DNA of 8,908 bases from Victivallales bacterium Lenti_02 (GTDB lineage: Bacteria > Verrucomicrobiota > Lentisphaeria > Oligosphaerales > Lenti-02), in assembly GCA_001603055.1 (NCBI GenBank), contig LVAZ01000048.1, positions 1 through 8,908 of the forward strand, in the 5' to 3' direction. The notes beneath the pieces are model-generated. The model was given only the letters and a program-made list of their open reading frames with translations. It was not told the DNA's origin and ran no database searches. The translations under genes were made by a program, and so were the position numbers. Below, in pieces: positions 1 to 7,003 of this stretch. Numbering within the stretch: the stretch's first letter is position 1; the number at the start of each line of letters is the position of its first letter.

Positions 1-1113
<1,113 letters not shown>

Positions 1114-1150
1114 GTCGTGTAATCGGGCCGCGCCGGCCCGGGCGGGGCCT

Positions 1151-2371
1151 CTACTGGGCGATTTTGTACAAGTCCCACATGGGGAGGAAAATGGCGAGGG
1201 CGAAGAAGCCGACAATGAAGGCGAGGCCGACGGTGAGGAGGGGGGCCAGGGCGTCGGAGAGCCCCTTGGTGGCGTACTGCACCTCGACGTCGTAGTGTTC
1301 GGCTACTTCACGGAGAAGTTCGTCGAGGGCGCCGGACTCCTCGCCGACGGCGGTCATGTTCACCACCATGGGGGGGAAGTAGCGGGCGGAGCGGAGGGGG
1401 GCGGCGATGCCGCGGCCCTCGACGAGCTGGTCGGAGACCTTGTCGAACTCGATGGCGATGGCTTCGTTGCCGATGGTGTCGCGGAGGATGGAGAGGGCGT
1501 CGAGGGCGCTGACGCCGCTCGACTGGAGGATGGCGAAGATGCTGGCGAAGCGGGACATGGCGGCTTTGATGAAAAGCTGTCCCAGAACCGGGAGGCGGAG
1601 GAGGAAGCGGTCGCGGACCAGGCGCCCGGCGGCGGTGCGCATGGCGAAGGTGAAGCCGACGAACAGGGCGCTGGCCAGGACCAGGAGGACGATCCAATGG
1701 TCGCACAGGAAGTTGTAGAGCCCGAGGCAGATGCGGGTGGGGATGGGGAGGGCGACGCCACCCTTTTCGAAGAGCGCGGCGAATTTGGGGATGACGAAGG
1801 TGAGAAGGACGAAAAAGGCCATGACAAGCATGAGCACGACGATGACCGGGTAGCGGCAGGCGGCGCGCACGTCGTTGCGGACCTTGTCCTCGTGCTGCAT
1901 GATGATGGTGAGGCGCTCAAGGACCTCGGGGAGGGCACCGCTGGTCTCGCCCGCGTTGATCATGTTCGAGTAGAGGGGGGGGAAGACGGCGGGATGGGCG
2001 GCGAAGGAGCGGTGGAGGGACTCGCCGCGCTGGACGCGCTCGAGAATGTCGCGGGTGACGCTGCGGAGACGGGGGCTCTCGGTCTGCTGCTCGAGGACTT
2101 GCAGGAGGCGGAGGACGGGCATGCCCGCTCGGAGCATGGTGGAGAATTGCTTGGTGAAGAGAATCAGGTCGCGTGACTTGAGGCCGCGCAGGGCGGCGCG
2201 GAAATGGTCGAGGTTGGGCAGTTGGAGGAGGGAGCGGGAGGGGCGCAGGTCGAGGGGGGTGAGCCCCCGGGCGAGCAGGAGCTGGCCGGCCTCCTCGCTG
2301 GTGTCCGCGTCGATGGTGCCGGCCACCGAGCGTCCGGTGCGGGTGATGGCGTTGTATTGGAAGGCGCTCAT
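1151..2371 (-). CDS. gspF: Platform protein GspF/PilC/MshG
   Basis: This 406-residue polytopic inner-membrane protein is the platform that the ATPase is thought to rotate while (pseudo)pilins are added. It has the normal length and the duplicated T2SSF domain. Copy one (about 66-190) contains FTKQFSTMLRAGMPVLRLL and AGETSGALPEVLERL. Copy two (about 270-394) contains FASIFAILQSSGVSALDAL and GEESGALDELLREVA. Membrane helices are visible at about 175-197, 226-245 and 376-398. The N-terminal 45 residues show the usual small beta domain (FQYNAITRTGRSVAGTIDA). The ATG at 2371 is the only plausible start: an in-frame TGA lies at 2398-2396 with no alternative start codon between, although no clear Shine-Dalgarno is seen. 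It lies 64 bases after the ATPase gene, the longest gap between genes in the window. No sequence feature separates PilC from GspF or MshG. Confidence 0.95.
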   Translation of the reverse strand: MSAFQYNAITRTGRSVAGTIDADTSEEAGQLLLARGLTPLDLRPSRSLLQLPNLDHFRAALRGLKSRDLILFTKQFSTMLRAGMPVLRLLQVLEQQTESPRLRSVTRDILERVQRGESLHRSFAAHPAVFPPLYSNMINAGETSGALPEVLERLTIIMQHEDKVRNDVRAACRYPVIVVLMLVMAFFVLLTFVIPKFAALFEKGGVALPIPTRICLGLYNFLCDHWIVLLVLASALFVGFTFAMRTAAGRLVRDRFLLRLPVLGQLFIKAAMSRFASIFAILQSSGVSALDALSILRDTIGNEAIAIEFDKVSDQLVEGRGIAAPLRSARYFPPMVVNMTAVGEESGALDELLREVAEHYDVEVQYATKGLSDALAPLLTVGLAFIVGFFALAIFLPMWDLYKIAQ

Positions 2372-2435
2372 GGGATGGCTTGCTGCGGCTGGTCTTCACC
2401 CTTGGACAGGGGGCCGGCCGCGAAGATGCACGGGG

Positions 2436-4136
2436 CTAGAACATAATCGCCGAAGCGGCTTCTTCGACGGTGGTGGCGCCTTCCCGCACCCGGCGGGCGG
2501 CGTCGGTGCGGAGGTCGCGGAGAAGATTGCGCTCGCGGGCGAGCTGGGAAATCTGGCCCGCGTCGGTGCCGCGGGACACGCAGCGGCGCAGTTCCTCGTC
2601 GAAGCGCAGGGTCTCGAAGAGTCCGCAGCGACCGGCGAAACCGGTTTCCATGCAGACATTGCAGCCCCGGCCCCGGCGGCAGGCGAGTTCGGCGGCGGGG
2701 TCGAGGCCGAGCCAGCGGAGCATTTCCGGCTTGGGATGCTCGTCGACCGTGCCGCAGGAGCGGCAGATGCGGCGGACCAGCCTTTGGCTAATGGCGAGCT
2801 GCATGACCGAGCCGACCAGGAAGGGGGGCACCCCCATGTCCACCAGGCGGGTGATGGCGCCCACCGCGTCGTTGGTGTGGATGGTGCTGAGCACGAGGTG
2901 GCCGGTGAGGGCGGCCTGGACGGCGATCTGGGCGGTTTCGGTGTCGCGGATTTCGCCGACCATGATGACGTCGGGGTCCTGGCGGAGCATGGCGCGGAGT
3001 CCCTGGGCGAAGGTCATGCCGGCGCGGTGGTTCACCTGGACCTGGCGGATGCGGGCCAGACGGTACTCGGCGGGGTCCTCGAGGGCCATGATGTTGACAT
3101 TCGGGCCGCTGAGTTCGCGGAGCATGGTGTAGAGGGTGGTGGTCTTGCCGCTGCCGGTGGGGCCGCAGGCGAGGATCAGCCCCCAGGGGCGGTGTATGAT
3201 GGAGTGGATTTCCTCGTGCATGGCCGCGCTCAGGTCCATGCTTTCGATGGAGCCGGGGCCGGACTCGGGATCGAGCAGGCGCAGGACCATGTTCTCGCCG
3301 TGGACGGTGGGCAGGGAGGAGGCGCGGATGTTGTACTCCCGGTTGTTCATGCGGACGGTGAAGCGCCCGTCCTGGGGCACCCGGGAGATGGCGATGTCCA
3401 TGCGGGCGAGCAGCTTGATGCGGGAGATCATGGGCAGGAACAGGCCCTGGGGGGGCGAGGGCATGTCGCGCAGTTGGCCGTCGATGCGGAAACGGAGCTG
3501 GACGAAGTCCTTCTCGGGGCTGAGGTGGATGTCGCTGGCGCGCATCCGCACGGCCTGGCTGATGACCCAGTTGACCATGCGGACGACGGGGGCGCCCTCG
3601 GCGAGGTTGGCCAGGGTGCCGGGCTGGACCTCGTGGATGGCCTCCTCGTCGGCCTTGGCCTGCTCCGGGGTCTCGATGTCGGCCAGCAGTTGGTCGAAGT
3701 CCCCGACGTTGCCGTAGAGGGCGCTGGTGAGCTGGGCGAGGGAGGTTTCGGTGCAGATGACCGGCTCGACCTCGCTGCCGGTGAGGCGCTCGATTTGTTC
3801 GAGGGCGTCGATGTCGGTGGGGTTGGGCATGGCGACGAGCAGCATGGTGCCCTTCATGCAGAGGGGGACCAGTTGCAGGCGCTGGGCCAGGGCGGCCGGA
3901 ATCATGTCGCCCATGCCCAGTTCGAGCGGATAGCGTTCCGGCGAGTAGCGGTCGATGTCGAGCTGCGAGGCCAGGCAGCCGAGCAGTTCCTCCTCGGTGA
4001 TGAGTTCCAGGCGGATGAGGATTTTGCCGAGCTTCTCGTCGGTGCGCCGTTGTTCCTCGAGCGCTTTGTCGAGGTTCGGCTGGGAGATCATTCCGGCTTC
4101 GACCAGGATGTCGCCAATTCTCCGGCGGATAATCAC
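2436..4136 (-). CDS. gspE: Assembly ATPase GspE/PilB/MshE with MshEN c-di-GMP-binding motif
   Basis: This 566-residue hexameric ATPase powers filament extension from the cytoplasmic face. The N-terminus carries the tandem MshEN motif (residues 6-29 and 35-58), predicted to bind cyclic di-GMP. A second N-terminal domain (about 75-145) and an acidic linker (145-170) follow. The PAS-like N2 domain of secretion ATPases is at about 180-290 (ASDIHLSP, RFRIDGQLRD, VPQDGRF). The motor domain has Walker A GPTGSGKTTT (325-334), an Asp box near EDPAEY (353-358), Walker B with Glu395 in DPDVIMVGEIRD, and a His box ending STIHTND (417-423). Two CxxC pairs (Cys458/461 and Cys492/495) form the zinc knuckle typical of GspE/PilB and absent from PilT. 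The GTG start overlaps the secretin stop as GTGA, with AGGAG 11 bases upstream. An open frame continues further upstream, but there it reads antiparallel nonsense within the secretin. Whether it is PilB, MshE or GspE is open. Confidence 0.95.
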   Translation of the reverse strand: MIIRRRIGDILVEAGMISQPNLDKALEEQRRTDEKLGKILIRLELITEEELLGCLASQLDIDRYSPERYPLELGMGDMIPAALAQRLQLVPLCMKGTMLLVAMPNPTDIDALEQIERLTGSEVEPVICTETSLAQLTSALYGNVGDFDQLLADIETPEQAKADEEAIHEVQPGTLANLAEGAPVVRMVNWVISQAVRMRASDIHLSPEKDFVQLRFRIDGQLRDMPSPPQGLFLPMISRIKLLARMDIAISRVPQDGRFTVRMNNREYNIRASSLPTVHGENMVLRLLDPESGPGSIESMDLSAAMHEEIHSIIHRPWGLILACGPTGSGKTTTLYTMLRELSGPNVNIMALEDPAEYRLARIRQVQVNHRAGMTFAQGLRAMLRQDPDVIMVGEIRDTETAQIAVQAALTGHLVLSTIHTNDAVGAITRLVDMGVPPFLVGSVMQLAISQRLVRRICRSCGTVDEHPKPEMLRWLGLDPAAELACRRGRGCNVCMETGFAGRCGLFETLRFDEELRRCVSRGTDAGQISQLARERNLLRDLRTDAARRVREGATTVEEAASAIMF

Positions 4137-5884
4137 GGTGTCCGGGTCTCCTGGGCGGGGGTGGCGGGGGGGACTTTGGCGCCGAGAATGTGGGGGGTGA
4201 TGAAGATGAGCATGTCCTCCTCGCGCTTTTCCCTCGCCTTGGAGCGGAAGAGATGGCCGATCCAGGGAATGTCCTTGAGGACGGGGACGCCGCTGCTCGA
4301 GTCGTTGCCGTAGGTTCGCGAGAGGCCGCCGATGACCGTGGTCTCGCCGTCGAAGAGAAGCAGGCTGGTTTCGGCCATGCGGCGGGAGATGGCCGGCTCC
4401 TTGGTGACGCCGGTGTCCACCCGGCTGTAGTCGGGCTCGTCGTTGCTGACGACGACCTTGAGCCTCACCATGCGGCCGTCGATGACATGGGGGGTGATGG
4501 TCAGTTCGAGGAGGGCCTCCTTGAACTGGATTTCGGTGCCCTCGGTCTCGGAATAGCTCTGGTAGGGGATTTCGAAGCCGCTCTTGAGGGTGGCCTTCTC
4601 GTTGTCGAGGGCGGTGATGGAGGGAGTGGCGATGATCTGGGCCTTGCCGGCCGATTCGAGGGCGGTGAGCTGGGCGCTGAGGATGTAGTGGCCGAGGTTC
4701 TGGTAGGCGTAGCCGAGGCTGAGGCCGGCGGCGCCGGCGATGGCGGTGTCGGTGCTGCCGGTGTCGGTGTCGGTGCCGGTGGTGGAGGGGGTATTGGCGA
4801 AGTTGCCCGAGGGGAAATTGGAGAAGTTGCCGCTGGTGGGGTCGATGGGCACGCCGGCCCCGCTGCCGAGGACGTTTTTGGAATAGGCGCCCGGATAGAG
4901 ATAGGAGCCGTTGCCGCGGTAGATGCCGCCCCACTGGAAGCCCAGCTCCCGGGCGGTCTGGCGGTTGGCGACGATGATTGTGGCCTCGATCAGCACCTGT
5001 TCCTTGGGCTGGTCGAGCACGGTGACCACGTCGATCATCTTCAGGATGTCGCTGCGGAGGGCGTTGATGACCAGGGCGTTTCTGGCCTCGTCCACGGCCA
5101 CGGAGCCGCGCCGCCGGCTGCGGCTCCGGCTGTCCTGGAGGCCGTCGCGCTCGTCCAGGGCGGTGAGGAGGTCCTCGAGAATGGGCTGGAGCTTGGCGGC
5201 GTCGGCGTAGTGGATGGGGATGGTCTGCAGGAGCAGCTCCTCGACCTGGCGGCGCTCGTGGCGCAACTGATGGCGCTCTTTTTCGAGTTTGTCGATTTCG
5301 AGTTCCTTCTGCAGGCTCTCGGCGGTCATCACCCGGAGGACGCTGCCCAGCCAGCGGTGGTGCAGGCCCAGATTCGCGAGCAGGCCGGTGAAGGCTTCGT
5401 TCCAGGGCACGTCGCGCAGCTCGATGCTGGTCTTGCCGGCGACTTCGGGGGAGATCAGGAGGTTGATGTCGGCGGCGCGGGCCAGGGCCAGAAGAATCTC
5501 GCGGGTGTCGGTGTCGCGCATGACCAGGGAGACTTTTTTCCCGGGCAGCTCGGGTTCCGGGAGGGGAATGGCGGGGATGGCGGCGCTCTCCGCCTCGGCC
5601 ACGGCCATGGCCGGCAGCGGCGGGGGGCGGACCTCGGCGGCGCGCCGGGGCTGGGCGGTTTTGGCCTGCTCCAGCCAATAGGGCATGAAACCCTCCTCCG
5701 TGACGGTGGGTGGGCGGGGCGTGTCGGCCCACTCGCCCTGGATTTCGCCGACGGTGGCCGGCCGGGCCGGGGACTCCGCGCGGTCGGTCGCGCAGCCGGC
5801 GGCGAAGAGGACTCCGGCCAGGAGAGCCGCCAGGAAGGGTCGCCGTGCGGCAACGCTATGGGGAGACAGGAATGCGGACTTCAA
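4133..5884 (-). CDS. gspD: Lipoprotein secretin (GspD/PilQ/MshL family)
   Basis: This 583-residue outer-membrane secretin forms the channel through which the filament or substrate passes. The signal peptide has basic residues at 14-15, a hydrophobic core (17-28) and a lipobox ending LFAAGC. Cys31 should be lipidated, and Ala32 after it is not an inner-membrane retention signal by the E. coli rule. A proline-rich linker (40-112) leads to an N0/STN domain (about 116-186, with LVMRDTDTREILLALARAA and VPWNEAF). A charged coiled coil follows (about 188-216), then one N1-type domain (about 218-293) and the secretin core (about 296-568). The signature VPVLKDIPWIGHLF lies at 532-545, and the core ends in MLIFITPHIL. 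Only one N1-type domain is present, so it is closer to PilQ/MshL than to classical GspD, which has three. I chose TTG at 5884: a GGAG sits 7 bases upstream, it lies inside the previous gene, and the next in-frame ATG (Met66) would remove the signal. The symbol denotes the family only. Confidence 0.9.
   Translation of the reverse strand: MKSAFLSPHSVAARRPFLAALLAGVLFAAGCATDRAESPARPATVGEIQGEWADTPRPPTVTEEGFMPYWLEQAKTAQPRRAAEVRPPPLPAMAVAEAESAAIPAIPLPEPELPGKKVSLVMRDTDTREILLALARAADINLLISPEVAGKTSIELRDVPWNEAFTGLLANLGLHHRWLGSVLRVMTAESLQKELEIDKLEKERHQLRHERRQVEELLLQTIPIHYADAAKLQPILEDLLTALDERDGLQDSRSRSRRRGSVAVDEARNALVINALRSDILKMIDVVTVLDQPKEQVLIEATIIVANRQTARELGFQWGGIYRGNGSYLYPGAYSKNVLGSGAGVPIDPTSGNFSNFPSGNFANTPSTTGTDTDTGSTDTAIAGAAGLSLGYAYQNLGHYILSAQLTALESAGKAQIIATPSITALDNEKATLKSGFEIPYQSYSETEGTEIQFKEALLELTITPHVIDGRMVRLKVVVSNDEPDYSRVDTGVTKEPAISRRMAETSLLLFDGETTVIGGLSRTYGNDSSSGVPVLKDIPWIGHLFRSKAREKREEDMLIFITPHILGAKVPPATPAQETRTP
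4148..4152 (-). promoter_or_regulatory. Ribosome binding site deciding the GTG start of the ATPase
   Basis: On the minus strand this reads AGGAG, 11 bases before GTG at 4136. It lies inside the last codons of the secretin. Together with the GTGA overlap it fixes the N-terminus so that the MshEN motif begins at residue 6, a usual place for this domain. Confidence 0.6.
4745..4783 (-). repeat. Imperfect hexamer tandem repeat inside the secretin gene
   Basis: On the plus strand, copies of GGTGTC or a one- to two-base variant follow each other (4745-4756 and 4760-4783, broken by GCC). On the coding strand this gives GACACC-type units, read as an Asp-Thr run within residues about 367-384 (TGTDTDTGSTDTA). 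It lies in the low-complexity insertion of the secretin core, a place where length changes in multiples of two residues would be tolerated. Confidence 0.6.
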
Positions 5885-6455
5885 TGTCTTGCTCCGTGGC
5901 TGCGATGACGACTTCCTCGCGGGTGATGGACTTGACGAGATAGGGGCTGCCGTCGAGCTGCTCGCCGACCTTGTAGACCACGCCGTTGATGACCGCGCAG
6001 AGGGTCGCCTCGTCGGCCCCTTCCAGGAAGGCGTAGCCGGAATAGACGAAGCGGCGGCGCATGTCGCGCTCGGTTTGCTGGCGGCGCTCGGACAGGCCGG
6101 CCAGGTGGCGCTTCGCCATTTCGGCGGCTTCGGTCGCGAGGCGGGCGGCTTGCTGGCGGGTCTCCTCTTCCGCGATGAGTTCGGCGGGCAGGGAGGCGGT
6201 GAGAATCAGGGAGTCCGGCCACGGCGCCAGGGCGCGGGCCACCACCTCCCGCTGCAAGGGGGTGATGCTGGCCGTGCTGAGCTGGCCCTGGACGCGGATC
6301 AGCCATTGCACGAACTCGGTCTGGTTCCCGCTGTCGCCGCCGGTTCCCGGCCGCGCCGGGAATTTGCCCGATTTCCCGTTCAGCAGAACGTAGACGCCGT
6401 AGAGCATGCTCGCGACTGCGAAGGCGATCAGGATTTTTTCTCGTTTGCTGTTCAT
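5856..6455 (-). CDS. PilP/GspC/MshK-like periplasmic connector with N-terminal membrane anchor
   Basis: This 199-residue protein is likely the link between the inner-membrane complex and the secretin. One membrane helix at about 8-26 follows a basic N-terminus (MNSKREK), so most of the chain is periplasmic. A flexible Gly/Pro/Ser linker (28-46), a helical, charged, coiled-coil-prone middle (about 92-134, rich in E, R, Q) and a C-terminal beta domain (about 136-196) follow. The C-terminal domain has the pattern of PilP and of the GspC homology region: a strand with FVYSGYAFLEG, then AVINGVVYKVGEQLDG and a final strand pair ending EVRIPV. PilP is normally a lipoprotein. Here there is no lipobox and the anchor is a helix, as in GspC. 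The gene lies directly before the secretin, the usual pilP-pilQ or gspC-gspD order. It starts 26 bases after the previous stop without a strong Shine-Dalgarno, and its last 29 bases overlap the secretin start. Confidence 0.68.
   Translation of the reverse strand: MNSKREKILIAFAVASMLYGVYVLLNGKSGKFPARPGTGGDSGNQTEFVQWLIRVQGQLSTASITPLQREVVARALAPWPDSLILTASLPAELIAEEETRQQAARLATEAAEMAKRHLAGLSERRQQTERDMRRRFVYSGYAFLEGADEATLCAVINGVVYKVGEQLDGSPYLVKSITREEVVIAATEQDIEVRIPVSP
5892..5895 (-). promoter_or_regulatory. Ribosome binding site supporting the TTG start of the secretin
   Basis: On the minus strand this reads GGAG, 7 bases before TTG at 5884. It decides the start: no ATG or GTG is available in frame before the signal peptide, and this site puts initiation just before the basic n-region. 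Confidence 0.5.
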
Positions 6456-6481
6456 TGCCTGGGACGGGCGTTCCGGTTGTA

Positions 6482-7003
6482 CTAGCTCTGCACGCTCAGC
6501 ATGACGGTCACCATCATCTCCACCTTGCCGGGGCCGGTCCGGCGGATCGCGATCTGGCGGAGTTCGGCCAGAAAGGGCAGCCGGCAGACCGAGACGAGGT
6601 AGGGATGGAAGCGGTTGCAGTCGCCGGCCACAGTGGCGGACACGGTGAGGTGGCGGTAGCCGCCGCTGACGAGGGTCTGGACATCGGGGGAGAGCTGAAC
6701 CAGCTCAAGCCCCGCCGCGCGGGCCGGTGTCTGGAAGAGTTCGGGCAACCGCGGCAGCTCGGCGCTGCGCAGCGGAGCGCGCGCCGGGGCCTCCAGCCCG
6801 TTCGGCGCCTGCTGCAGGATCATGCGGTCCAGCTCGCCCTTCAGGGGCTTCACCATCTCCTGTTCCAGCAGGTGGCTCTGGTAGCCTTTGATCTCGTTCT
6901 CGACGCCGCGCAGGCGGAGGGTGAGCGGCAGCAGGAAGGCACCGACGATGACGACCATCGCGAGGCCCAGGGCGAGCATGATCCGGGTGACGAGGCGGTT
7001 CAT
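6482..7003 (-). CDS. PilO/GspM/MshJ-like inner-membrane protein
   Basis: This 173-residue bitopic membrane protein should pair with the PilN-like part of the upstream protein in the inner-membrane alignment complex. A short cytoplasmic N-terminus (MNRLVTR) leads into one membrane helix at about 8-28. A coiled-coil-like linker follows (30-66), then a proline-rich stretch (70-95) and a compact C-terminal domain (about 97-173). That domain has the PilO/GspM pattern of a beta strand (YRHLTVSATVAG, 116-127), a helix ending in LPFL (142-145) and a last strand (VEMMVTVMLSV). PilO and GspM diverge strongly in sequence, so the call rests on architecture and on position between the PilM-PilN-like and PilP/GspC-like genes. 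The start is an ATG that overlaps the preceding stop as ATGA, with a GAGGAG 11 bases upstream. It is shorter than typical PilO (about 200 residues) and close to GspM. Confidence 0.72.
   Translation of the reverse strand: MNRLVTRIMLALGLAMVVIVGAFLLPLTLRLRGVENEIKGYQSHLLEQEMVKPLKGELDRMILQQAPNGLEAPARAPLRSAELPRLPELFQTPARAAGLELVQLSPDVQTLVSGGYRHLTVSATVAGDCNRFHPYLVSVCRLPFLAELRQIAIRRTGPGKVEMMVTVMLSVQS

Noticed and set aside
1114..1150. Possible terminator in the GC-rich spacer between the platform gene and the activator
   Set aside because: The GC-rich bases could fold, but there is no T run, and the spacing fits read-through within an operon.
2436..5732. A single 1098-residue minus-strand frame suggesting a fusion with the ATPase
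   Set aside because: The first 532 codons are an alternative frame inside the secretin and give Arg/Pro/His-rich nonsense. The ATPase starts at GTG 4136 with a ribosome binding site and a stop/start overlap.
4190..5908. Plus-strand open frame opposite the secretin
   Set aside because: It has low-complexity Gly/Asp/Val/Glu composition and lies entirely antisense to a well-supported secretin.
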